Below, piece by piece: positions 1 through 7,473 of a stretch of DNA of 64,000 bases. Within the stretch, counting starts at the first letter, position 1, and each line of letters begins with the position of its first letter. This DNA is from Pseudomonadota bacterium. GTDB taxonomy: Bacteria; Pseudomonadota; Gammaproteobacteria; Burkholderiales; Rhodocyclaceae. A program made the position numbers and the translations under genes. Where the stretch lies: assembly GCA_018241695.1 (NCBI GenBank), contig JAFEDH010000021.1:1-64000 (forward strand), given 5' to 3'. The notes under the pieces were generated by a model that had not been told where the DNA came from, ran no database searches, and worked only from the letters and a program-made list of their open reading frames with translations.

Positions 1-966
1 GAAGCGCCTCAGCGATATTGACGAGGTTGCCCCGCGCGAGCGGGGATAGGCCCCGGTACAGGGGTGGGCCATCCGATCAGAAGGTGGTTGCCCCGCGCGA
101 GCGGGGATAGGCCCGGTGCTGAGGAGGCGGTACCACTCAGGGGTGAGGTTGCCCCGCGCGAGCGGGGATAGGCCCCGCGATTTGCGCGCATGCCTGAGCC
201 GGAATTCGGTTGCCCCGCGCGAGCGGGGATAGGCCCCGGTACAGGGGTGGGCCATCCGATCAGAAGGTGGTTGCCCCGCGCGAGCGGGGATAGGCCCCGC
301 GATTTGCGCGCATGCCTGAGCCGGAATTCGGTTGCCCCGCGCGAGCGGGGATAGGCCCTGGTGGAGAGCCGCTTGTAGAGCGGGATGGCGGGTTGCCCCG
401 CGCGAGCGGGGATAGGCCTTACGCGACGGCCTACGGCATCCGCCTGTCGCCGGTTGCCCCGCGCGAGCGGGGATAGGCCCCCGTGCGACTCGACGAAATC
501 CTGATCCGCCGCGGTTGCCCCGCGCGAGCGGGGATAGGCCTTCACCTTCAAGGCCAAGGCCGCCGGCATCTACGGTTGCCCCGCGCGAGCGGGGATAGGC
601 CCGACACCCTGTGAATTCATCGTCAGATGATTAGGGTTGCCCCGCGCGAGCGGGGATAGGCCCCTCCGATATTTTTTACTTCGCCTGATTTCGGCGGTTG
701 CCCCGCGCGAGCGGGGATAGGCCCCACAACAGAGGCAACACGGACGACCGGATCGAGGTTGCCCCGCGCGAGCGGGGATAGGCCCTGAGCAAGAGCGGCC
801 GCCCCCTGCTGATCGACGGTTGCCCCGCGCGAGCGGGGATAGGCCCCGTCTGCGCTGTTGAGCGAGACGCCTATGCCGGGTTGCCCCGCGCGAGCGGGGA
901 TAGGCCCGGAATACATCGGAAGAGGACCCACCGCCCGGAGGGTGCCCCGTGCGAGCGGGAAGGCCC
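1..966 (+). CRISPR. Type I-E-like CRISPR array, trailer end
   Basis: Sixteen repeats begin at 25, 86, 147 and so on every 61 bases to 940; each is 29 nt, followed by a 32-nt spacer. Positions 1-24 are the end of another spacer, so the array continues to the left. The repeat has the GC-rich palindrome CCCCGCGCGAGCGGGG and ends ATAGGCC plus C or T, close to the E. coli type I-E repeat read in its transcribed sense, with ATAGGCCC as the likely crRNA 5' handle. This implies transcription on the plus strand from a leader outside the window. The last repeat (940-966) has substitutions and a 2-nt deletion, as expected at the oldest end. Spacer 54-85 is identical to 237-268, and spacer 176-207 is identical to 298-329, leaving 13 distinct spacers among 15 complete ones. 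No cas gene is present here. Confidence 0.97.
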
Positions 967-1054
967 GGTGTATTCACCGCCGCTCCTGGTCTTCCGCAGG
1001 TTTCCTGTCCGTTGCGGATTTGTCTAAAGACACTCGTTTCCCTGACAAAAGGGC

Positions 1055-1089
1055 TTGCACTTCACCAGCCCTCAGGCGATACTTGTATC
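1055..1089 (+). promoter_or_regulatory. Promoter and palindromic operator of the TA pair
   Basis: A -35 box TTGCAC (1055-1060) is separated by exactly 17 bp from a -10-like GATACT (1078-1083). The -10 lies inside the perfect palindrome GATAC-TT-GTATC (1078-1089), which extends imperfectly to 16 bp. Ribbon-helix-helix antitoxins usually autorepress by binding such palindromes over their own promoter, so this is the likely RelB/RelE operator. Its position 25 bp before the antitoxin start fits. Confidence 0.6.
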
Positions 1090-1113
1090 ACAAAATCCTA
1101 GGAGCATAGAGCT

Positions 1114-1341
1114 ATGGCCCTCTCGATTCGACTGCCTGACGATGTGGAAGCGCGATTGAACAGCCTGGCCGCAATGACCGGGCGCACCAAAAGCTTTTAC
1201 ATCACCGAAGCAATTTGCGAACACCTCGACGACCTCGAAGACTTGTACCTGGCAGAGCGTGAGTTACAAGCGATCCGTGCGGGAAAATCGGAAATCGTAC
1301 CGCTCGAAGAAGTCATGAAACGCTATGGCCTGGAAGGTTGA
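1114..1341 (+). CDS. RelB-like ribbon-helix-helix antitoxin
   Basis: This is a 75-residue protein. Its N-terminus (MALSIRLPDDVEARLNSLA, then TGRTKSFYITEAI) has the short beta strand and two helices of a ribbon-helix-helix DNA-binding fold. The acidic C-terminal half would wrap the toxin. It is the antitoxin of the adjacent RelE-like toxin, whose start overlaps its last 17 bases. A good ribosome site (AGGAG) lies 12 bases before the ATG. As in other type II modules, it should neutralise the toxin and, with it, repress the operator at 1078-1089. The family assignment is firm at superfamily level; RelB versus DinJ/StbD subtype is uncertain. Confidence 0.85.
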   Translation: MALSIRLPDDVEARLNSLAAMTGRTKSFYITEAICEHLDDLEDLYLAERELQAIRAGKSEIVPLEEVMKRYGLEG

Positions 1342-1594
1342 GCTATCGAGCCTCGCGCGCAAGAACCTTGAAGAACTTGACCCGCAACATGCCCGCCGCA
1401 TTCTGGCCTTCCTGCATGAACGCATCTCCGGACTGGAGGACCCCCGCAGCATTGGCGAAGCTCTCAAAGGCTCCCGCCTGGGGTCCTTCTGGAAATACCG
1501 CGTTGGGGATTACCGAGTGATTGCGAGCATCGAAGACGACGTTTTGCGCGTTCTGGTTGTGCGAATCGGCAACCGTCGCGAAGTGTACCGATGA
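1325..1594 (+). CDS. RelE/ParE-superfamily toxin
   Basis: This 89-residue basic protein has the RelE/ParE hallmark arrangement: an N-terminal WKVELSSLARKNLEEL strand-helix, a central GSRLGSFWKYRVGDYRVI segment, and a C-terminal VLVVRIGNRREVYR strand. The RxGDYRVI and HR/NRREVY-type motifs are those of RelE-like mRNA interferases and ParE gyrase toxins. Sequence alone does not decide which target applies, though the strong GDYRV and REVYR motifs favour RelE. It overlaps the antitoxin by 17 bases, which implies translational coupling. The pair sits at the trailer end of the CRISPR array. Confidence 0.85.
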   Translation: MAWKVELSSLARKNLEELDPQHARRILAFLHERISGLEDPRSIGEALKGSRLGSFWKYRVGDYRVIASIEDDVLRVLVVRIGNRREVYR

Positions 1595-1734
1595 GCGGAA
1601 AAGCGAACGGCAAGGGCGCAATCCTTGCTGCGCTCTAGCCACTCAACCACCGGAAAGGATTTTTCAAGGTCTCCCGGATTATGCCCCTTGAGCGCCACGA
1701 ACTCTACGGACGCTGACAGGGGAGGACAACGGCC

Positions 1735-1800
1735 ATGAAACGGCTCATTGCTCATTGCCCTTTGTGCCCTGGCCTCAAGCGTGCGGGTGGCAGCCACCTC
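1735..1800 (+). pseudogene. Truncated signal-peptide gene remnant
   Basis: A GGGGAGGA ribosome site precedes an ATG at 1735 that starts MKRLIA and then goes out of frame. The sequence has a 7-nt tandem duplication (CTCATTG CTCATTG, 1744-1757). Removing one copy gives a typical signal peptide, MKRLIALCALASSVRVAA. Coding then stops because the 3' end of the convergent LuxE-like gene begins at 1811. It is best read as the broken 5' end of a lost secreted-protein gene at a junction. This is inference from a short stretch. Confidence 0.4.
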
Positions 1801-1810
1801 ACCCTCTCCT

Positions 1811-3229
1811 TTACTCCGTCCGCTGCAACAGATACTCGATCGCCTTGTCATGCGCCTCGGGTGCGCCCGCGCAGTTGATCTTGTCGTCGCCGCCCTGCTT
1901 TTCGCTGAAGCGGCGAATGGTGCTGTGCAGGTAGGGGCCGTGACGGCCGCAGGCGCAGGGCTGATCCCAGCCGGATAGCGTCACTTCGTCACCGGTGATG
2001 AGGCCGCCCCAGTAGTTGTCGGCCATGAGGTCCATGAGGGCGAAGCGGCCGGTCTGGGTACCGCTACGGGGCAGGGGCTTGCCACTTTCCGGGTCGAGCA
2101 CGAAGGGCACCAGGGTGGGCGGGATGTGGAAGTGGCCCGCGTCGCAGCGGGGGCAGCTGGGGATGATCTCGCTCATGCTGTAGTACTCGAAGAAACGCGA
2201 GAAGCCGAGGAACTCCCAGATCTGTTCACGATAGTTGTCGGGCAGCACGCGGCCCTTGCTGCCGCCGCCGGTGGTGAGGATGCTGTTGGGGCCGAACACA
2301 TTCTTGATCCCCCGGCCCAGGCCGGCCTCGGCCCATTCGTAGAGGATGGGCCAGACGGCGAAGAGGAAAACATCCTGGCCCGCGAAACGGTCCATCACCT
2401 GTTCGAAGAAAAGCTGCATGCGCGCCGGGCGCTCGGCTTCGCGCCGGGCGAATTCGTCACGGCGGGCCAGCAGGGAGGGGGAGAGGGCGAGCTGGCCCTG
2501 TTCGCCCCGCGCTTCGGCGGCGCGCAAGCGGCCGGCGAGGGAGGCCACGTCGGCGCTGAAGTATTCCTTTTCGTAGAGAAAGAGGGCGTTGTCGCTGCCG
2601 CCGGCGAAGAGATCCACCATGCGGTTCATGCCGCGATGGATGGAGCCGGCGCCATGACGGTAGGAGGGGATAACCATGGGCATATGGTTCCGGATCAGGT
2701 CGGGTCCGCTGTTGGCACCATTCCAGTCGCGCAGGCAGTGGCCGGTGAGGCGCACCTGCTGCTGCCACAGTTTTTCGGAACGGGGAATGAAAGAGAGCTT
2801 GCCCGAGGTGCCGAAGGTGTGGAGCACGCGCACGTCGGTGCTCTTGTCGAGCAGGGCGATCCAGTCGTCGATGCAATCGATACCCCTGGCATCCACCTGC
2901 GAAAGATCGGAGGTGGTGAGGCCGGAGAGCCAGCGCGTGAGGCGGTCGAACTCACCGCGCTCGATGATGGAAAGCGGGTAGGACTTGTAGACGGTGTGCG
3001 GGAAAAGCAGGGGCACCACGTCGTCGATCTGGCGGATCTCGCGGATGCCCTGTTCCTCGGCCAGGGCGCCGAGGGTGGCAATGGCGGGCGCGAGTTCGTG
3101 GAAACGCTTTTGCAGGCCGGCGAGATGCACCTCGTCGAGCTGCTTGCGGCTCAAGGTGTAGCCCGCATCGTAGGGGGCATCGAAGTAGTGGGCGGGGTCT
3201 TCGAGAAGCCGGGGGTAGAGGCTGGACAT
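1811..3229 (-). CDS. LuxE-like acyl-protein synthetase / adenylating enzyme
   Basis: The 472-residue protein resembles the LuxE/PaaK-like AMP-forming enzymes that activate fatty acids as acyl-adenylates. A phosphate-loop-like stretch, HTFGTSGKLSFIPRS, sits near residue 138. It is followed by LTTGGGSKGR, an EYYSMSEIIPSCPRC segment and a C-terminal GDEVTLSGWDQPCACGRHGP. Luminescent bacteria use LuxE to pass an acyl group to the LuxC reductase, and the LuxC-like gene lies only 30 bases upstream, so the two are probably one operon. The start has a GGAG site 8 bases away. It could instead supply acyl-AMP or acyl-CoA for catabolism; no luxD or canonical luxAB is present. Confidence 0.75.
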   Translation of the reverse strand: MSSLYPRLLEDPAHYFDAPYDAGYTLSRKQLDEVHLAGLQKRFHELAPAIATLGALAEEQGIREIRQIDDVVPLLFPHTVYKSYPLSIIERGEFDRLTRWLSGLTTSDLSQVDARGIDCIDDWIALLDKSTDVRVLHTFGTSGKLSFIPRSEKLWQQQVRLTGHCLRDWNGANSGPDLIRNHMPMVIPSYRHGAGSIHRGMNRMVDLFAGGSDNALFLYEKEYFSADVASLAGRLRAAEARGEQGQLALSPSLLARRDEFARREAERPARMQLFFEQVMDRFAGQDVFLFAVWPILYEWAEAGLGRGIKNVFGPNSILTTGGGSKGRVLPDNYREQIWEFLGFSRFFEYYSMSEIIPSCPRCDAGHFHIPPTLVPFVLDPESGKPLPRSGTQTGRFALMDLMADNYWGGLITGDEVTLSGWDQPCACGRHGPYLHSTIRRFSEKQGGDDKINCAGAPEAHDKAIEYLLQRTE

Positions 3230-3259
3230 ATCGTGTCTCCGGGATGGGGGTTTCGGGGT

Positions 3260-4738
3260 TCAGGCCTGGATGGCTTCGCCGGTGGCAAGGCTTTCGAGCA
3301 AGGCCGGATCGGCTTCTTCGTCCACGATCCATTTGCACATGCGGCGCACCGGCTCGATGCCATCCTGCGGTGCACCGGTGCCGAAAAGGGTGCCGGCGCC
3401 GCCGAGCGAGACGAAGCGCTGGGCGCCCTGGTAGGCGAGGCGGTCACGCAGCATTTCCTTGAGCGACTCGGGGTAGATGCCGATGGTCTGGGTATAGGCG
3501 CTGACCGAGAGGGCCGCGGTTTCCAGATCGTCGATGGGCACCAGGTTGCCTACCCGGCAGGCGAGCATGCGGGAGAAGTCCACCGGCGCATCGTGCTGCG
3601 AAACGATGATGGCGCCCTCGTTGCTCTTGCCGCCGAAGACCCTGAATTCGTCGCCGGCGAAACGCAGGCCGTCGATCTCTTCCTTCAGACTGGGATCGAA
3701 AGCCTTGTGGGCCGTGCTGATGCTTGCCGGCAATCCCTGCAGGGCATCGAAGGTCATCTTGCCGAACCGGTTGAGGCGGGCCAGGCCCTCTGCATCGGTC
3801 CCCGACTGCACGTAGATCACACGGGCGTTGACGCAGCCTTCCTGATTCATGACGCCGATGTCGAGAGCCAGGCGGCGGGCCACATGGCGCATCGTGGTTT
3901 CGTCGGCGAAGGCTTCGGCACCGATGATGCTGGCACTGTGCTTGGGATCGAGCGTGATGAGATCGATGCCCGGCTGCAGGTAGCGGGTGATGTGGCGGAT
4001 GCTGTCGAAGCCGCCCCAGGCAACGATCTTCTCCACCTGCCGGGGTTGATACAGGGCGGATTCGACTGTTTCGTCACCGCCCTTCCAGTAGGCCACGGAG
4101 ACATGCTTAGTGATGGGGTGGTCGGGGTCCATCTCGACCATGGTGCGGGCCAGCGCCACGGCGGTCAGGGGATCGTTGGACGGGGTCTTGATGATGGCGT
4201 CGGAACGGGTGATGGCGTTGCGGAAAATGGTGCCCGAGGCCACGGTAGGCACATTGCCGGCGATCACATGCACGCAGCGCGCGCCGAAGGCGCGCACCCG
4301 CACGCGCAGGGCCGGATTGACTTCGGAAACCTGCTCGACCCAGCCTTCGAGATTGGCGATGCCCACCAGGCGCTCCGCCGTTTCACGGCTGACATCGGGG
4401 CGGAAGAAAAACGGAATCCACTCGTAATGATGGCGCAGCACGCTGTCGGAAAGCCCCGAGGTGAGCCGTGCCAGCTCGAAGGATTCCTGCATGTGCGGGT
4501 TTGTGTCCGGGTGCAGGCGCTCGCCCAGGCGGGCGAGATAATCGACGATGTCGTCGAAACCGATCTGGTACAGATCGGCCATTTGCGACGGACGATCCAG
4601 CGTCAGCCGGTCCATATAGCGCCTCACGTCGGGGGTCACGAAGCTCACGCCGCCGCGCCGCCCGCCAAAGGGGGTATCGCACTCGTCGATCACCTCGCCC
4701 CGGATCACAAGGGGGATGCGCCAGATTTTTTCTGCCAT
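3260..4738 (-). CDS. LuxC-like acyl-CoA reductase
   Basis: This 492-residue protein of the LuxC family, an aldehyde-dehydrogenase-fold enzyme, reduces activated fatty acids to aldehydes with NADPH. The likely acyl-accepting cysteine is Cys302 in VMNQEGCVNARV. A Rossmann-like HVIAGNVPTVASGTIFRN segment lies at about 157-174, and the C-terminal part has SLGGAGTLFGTGAPQDG. An open frame extends 27 codons further upstream, but the ATG at 4738 has a strong GGAGG site five bases away and was chosen. With the LuxE-like gene downstream it forms a fatty-acid reductase pair; the reverse direction, aldehyde to acyl-CoA, is possible in a degradative setting. Confidence 0.82.
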   Translation of the reverse strand: MAEKIWRIPLVIRGEVIDECDTPFGGRRGGVSFVTPDVRRYMDRLTLDRPSQMADLYQIGFDDIVDYLARLGERLHPDTNPHMQESFELARLTSGLSDSVLRHHYEWIPFFFRPDVSRETAERLVGIANLEGWVEQVSEVNPALRVRVRAFGARCVHVIAGNVPTVASGTIFRNAITRSDAIIKTPSNDPLTAVALARTMVEMDPDHPITKHVSVAYWKGGDETVESALYQPRQVEKIVAWGGFDSIRHITRYLQPGIDLITLDPKHSASIIGAEAFADETTMRHVARRLALDIGVMNQEGCVNARVIYVQSGTDAEGLARLNRFGKMTFDALQGLPASISTAHKAFDPSLKEEIDGLRFAGDEFRVFGGKSNEGAIIVSQHDAPVDFSRMLACRVGNLVPIDDLETAALSVSAYTQTIGIYPESLKEMLRDRLAYQGAQRFVSLGGAGTLFGTGAPQDGIEPVRRMCKWIVDEEADPALLESLATGEAIQA

Positions 4739-4847
4739 GCCAGCCTCCACGGTTTTCAGTGTTGCCCTGACGGACAGGGCGAGTGGAATGCTAGATCGCT
4801 GCCACACCGCCCACATCATACAAATGCGCTACATGTCATCCCGTGGC

Positions 4848-4881
4848 AAAAAAAACGGGACGGCCAAGCCGTCCCGTTTTT
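4848..4881 (-). terminator. Strong bidirectional intrinsic terminator
   Basis: A perfect 14-bp inverted repeat (4851-4864 and 4868-4881, 3-nt loop CAA) has GC-rich core ACGGGACGGC and runs of A on one side and T on the other. Read on the minus strand it follows the luciferase-like gene that ends at 4908 and lies before the LuxC-like gene. The two units should therefore be separately transcribed or read through only in part. Confidence 0.85.
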
Positions 4882-4907
4882 GTGGCGCGCCCTGCGAGCC
4901 GTGCCTG

Positions 4908-6044
4908 TCAGCTGCGCCGCCGGGTGCGGAAATAAGGGATGACGTGCTTGCCGATGTTGCGGATGGTTTCCAGCTGCGCCCACTGGGGGACGGTGCCCAT
5001 CTGGCAGAGGAAGAGGATTTCATCGGCGCCAGCTTCCTGCAGCTTCTCGACATACTTGATGCAATCATCAACGGTGCCGTAGGCGTGGTTGGGATTGAGC
5101 AGGGCCTGGCTCGGATCGCTGAAATCCACGGTCACGGCTTCGTTGGCGAAGCTGGTCTTGATCACGCCGCCTTCGGTGGTGCCATCGTTGGTGCCGCCTT
5201 CGAGCGCCCAGGTATCCCAGTCGGGCTTGGGGCCGCCGGTGTACCAGTAGGCGAGGGACTCGAGGAAGAAGCGCTGGCCACGGATACCGATCTTGCGTGC
5301 CAGGAGGCCGTCATCCAGCACCAGGGTCGGGCACAGGGCGGCCAGATGCTGGTTGGGACGCTGGCCCACCTGTTCGGCGGGATCGCGGGAGGCCCAGGCA
5401 TCACGGTAGATCTTGTTTTTCTTCGCCACTTCCTCGGGGCCGCCAAAGCCCAGCACCAGGGCGCCGATACCGCGCTTGCCGGCCTTGATCAGGCTCTCGG
5501 TATTGGTGGTGGCGAGATACATGAGGGGATGCGGATCCTGATAGGGCTTGGGGCGGATCTCGCGCTTGGGGATCTGTACATACTTGCCGTTGTACTCGAT
5601 CTCTTTCTCGGTCATGATCTTGGGGATGAGATACATCATTTCATCCACCATCTCGGTAACTTCGTCCACGTTGTAGCCGAAGGTGCCGGCTTCCTGCTGG
5701 GTGCCACCCTTGCCAACGCCAAAATGCACGCGACCGTGGGAGAGCAGGTCGAGGGTGGCGACACGCTCGGCCACCTTGACCGGGTGGTTCATGGGTACCG
5801 GCAGGCAGACCACGCCGTGGCCAATGCCGATATTGCGGGTGCGGCCGGCCACGTAGGGCAGCACGGTCTCCGGCGCGCTCATGTGGGCGTAGTAGGTGAG
5901 GGAGGTGTGGTCCACGCACCAGAACACGTCGAAGCCCATTTCGTCGGCAACAACGGCCTGCTCGACGATCTCGTCGAAAATCTGGCGGTCGCCGGCGCGG
6001 GTGGCGTGAGCGGTCTGGGCTTCGTAAATCAGCGAGAACTTCAT
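4908..6044 (-). CDS. Luciferase-like (LLM class) flavin monooxygenase
   Basis: This 378-residue protein has the bacterial luciferase-like TIM-barrel pattern: MKFSLIYEAQ start, VVADEMGFDVFWCVDHTS, then RVATLDLLSHGRVHFGVGKG at about 95-115, the conserved flavin-barrel strand. Members use reduced flavin and oxygen to oxidise aldehydes, alkanes or cyclic ketones. An AGGAG site lies 7 bases before the ATG. It sits upstream of LuxC- and LuxE-like genes but is cut off from them by the terminator at 4848-4881. The substrate is unknown; aldehyde or ketone oxidation is inferred from context. Confidence 0.82.
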   Translation of the reverse strand: MKFSLIYEAQTAHATRAGDRQIFDEIVEQAVVADEMGFDVFWCVDHTSLTYYAHMSAPETVLPYVAGRTRNIGIGHGVVCLPVPMNHPVKVAERVATLDLLSHGRVHFGVGKGGTQQEAGTFGYNVDEVTEMVDEMMYLIPKIMTEKEIEYNGKYVQIPKREIRPKPYQDPHPLMYLATTNTESLIKAGKRGIGALVLGFGGPEEVAKKNKIYRDAWASRDPAEQVGQRPNQHLAALCPTLVLDDGLLARKIGIRGQRFFLESLAYWYTGGPKPDWDTWALEGGTNDGTTEGGVIKTSFANEAVTVDFSDPSQALLNPNHAYGTVDDCIKYVEKLQEAGADEILFLCQMGTVPQWAQLETIRNIGKHVIPYFRTRRRS

Positions 6045-6218
6045 TGCATTTCTCCTGGTTGGAATTGGGAAACAGGGGCAGACAGTCTTCTGGTATTGCC
6101 ATCCGGCCCGGCAGGCCGGCCACGATGCGGCTTTGCTTTGCTGAGTCCGCCATCCTAATCCACGGCTGGCGGGATTTCATCACCCCTTTGCATTAAAGCA
6201 GAGTATTTTCAGCCTCGC

Positions 6219-7334
6219 CTATTTATCCTTTTCGTCCTGGGTGGTACCCAGCACCAGGCTGACGAGCTGGGACTGGCGATGGGTATCGGTCTTGGCAAAC
6301 ACCGCCGAGAGCTGGGCACGGGCGGTATGGTGCGAGATGCCGATCGCCGCGGCTGCTTCCTTCAGGCCCAGGCCGGAAGCGAGCCGGGCCGCCAGTCGCG
6401 CTTCGGCCCGGGTCAGGCCGAAAAGCTCCATTAACGGACCTTCGCCAATGCTGCCCCGGGCCTGTGCATCCCGCAGCAGCAGGGACATGGCAAGAGAAGA
6501 ATCCTCACCGATGGCGACGCCCTGTACCGCCGGCCGCAGCAGCGCGCGCCACTGTCGCCCGGTGCCACGGTCCAGCAGCAGCTTGTGGCCGGGAACCATC
6601 TCGCCACGCCGCATGCTCAGTGCCAGATCGCGTATGGCACGGTCGAGGAGGACATCCGCGGCGGGGTCGGTCGCGCACACGCGGCCGTTTTTCAGGCACA
6701 GGCCGTCGGCCTCGGCAACCACGCGCTCGGCGAGCATGTTGTGCAGGATCACGCGGCCGGATTCATTGATCACCAGCGATGCCACGGCCGCCTGCCCCGC
6801 GGCCTCCTCGTACACTCCGAGCCGGTACTGCTGATGCTCGATGCGCGCATACAGTGCGGCGGCGGTACGGACCCGCGGCAGCAGATCGGTGAAACGGCTG
6901 CGCTCGCGCTCACCGAAGGCCGGATCGCCCGCCATGCGTGCGCCACGCAGGCCAAAGCCCAGGCCGGTGGCCGGATCGATCCAGTCCGTACCGATCAGGT
7001 CGCGCACACCAAAGGGCTGCAGATATTCACGGTAATACCCGTTTTTCCGGAGTTCGGCCTCGGGCATCACCTCGCGCAGGACATGCACCTCACCCGGCGG
7101 CAGATGCAGGAAGATCGACTGATCGAAAGTCCGTGTCTGATACACCTGCAGGGCGGTGTTCACCCCCGTGGCGGAAATCACGACCCCCGGATCGCCGGTG
7201 CGGGGCTTGCGCAGCAGCAGGCTGGTATGGCGGCAGGGCAGATATGCGTCGAAAGCCTCGACAAAACGCTGCCACGGAGGAGTTTCCAGAATGCTCTGGA
7301 AAAGCACGTCGAGCAGGGCAAGCTGTCGGCTCAT
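6219..7334 (-). CDS. LuxR-family transcriptional regulator
   Basis: The protein has 371 residues. Its C-terminal 60 residues are a LuxR-type helix-turn-helix (LTRAEARLAARLASGLGLKE, then AIGISHHTARAQLSAVF), with a long N-terminal sensory region of unclear fold and no response-regulator receiver. The ATG at 7334 has GGGGA 6 bases upstream; an in-frame TTG at 7340 is less likely. It is divergent from the ThDP-enzyme gene, with 139 bases between, so it probably controls the catabolic genes on one or both sides. The ligand is unknown. Confidence 0.82.
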   Translation of the reverse strand: MSRQLALLDVLFQSILETPPWQRFVEAFDAYLPCRHTSLLLRKPRTGDPGVVISATGVNTALQVYQTRTFDQSIFLHLPPGEVHVLREVMPEAELRKNGYYREYLQPFGVRDLIGTDWIDPATGLGFGLRGARMAGDPAFGERERSRFTDLLPRVRTAAALYARIEHQQYRLGVYEEAAGQAAVASLVINESGRVILHNMLAERVVAEADGLCLKNGRVCATDPAADVLLDRAIRDLALSMRRGEMVPGHKLLLDRGTGRQWRALLRPAVQGVAIGEDSSLAMSLLLRDAQARGSIGEGPLMELFGLTRAEARLAARLASGLGLKEAAAAIGISHHTARAQLSAVFAKTDTHRQSQLVSLVLGTTQDEKDK

Positions 7335-7383
7335 CGACAATCCCCGGGCAGGTCCGCAATCCGCATGGCGGGTACAAATTTAG

Positions 7384-7409
7384 TGTATTCGTCTGATGCG
7401 GGCAATACA
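7384..7409. promoter_or_regulatory. Inverted repeat in the divergent regulator-catabolic promoter
   Basis: TGTATT (7384-7389) and AATACA (7404-7409) form an inverted repeat with centres 20 bp apart, two helical turns, in the only intergenic region between the LuxR-type regulator and the plus-strand catabolic genes. It is a plausible operator for a dimeric regulator, but two 6-mers are weak evidence. Confidence 0.35.
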
Positions 7410-7473
7410 TTTCATCCCTAAACTGACGGCTTTCCCCAATATCAACCGCTTTCCCTTTACGGAGATCAAGGCC

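Noticed and set aside
9..977. Long open frames on the minus strand across the CRISPR array with repeated residues (GLSPLARGN, AYPRSRGAT, GPIPARAGQP)
   Set aside because: They are translations of the 61-bp repeat-spacer period (three frames cycled) and not proteins.
967..1000. CreA-like RNA targeting the TA promoter
   Set aside because: The sequence after the last repeat shares only TTCACC and scattered bases with the promoter, and the first six positions that would form the seed do not match.
1748..1978. 76-residue plus-strand frame overlapping the LuxE-like gene
   Set aside because: Only the first part looks like a signal peptide, and it needs the 7-nt duplication removed; the rest is antisense to the LuxE-like gene.
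2126..4942. 938-residue open frame on the plus strand
   Set aside because: It is antisense to the LuxE- and LuxC-like genes; high GC keeps the opposite strand open. No ribosome site and no recognisable domain.
7396..7473. Upstream ATG of the ThDP enzyme at 7396
   Set aside because: It would place the start within the divergent regulatory region without homology; the ATG at 7474 with GGAG is better.
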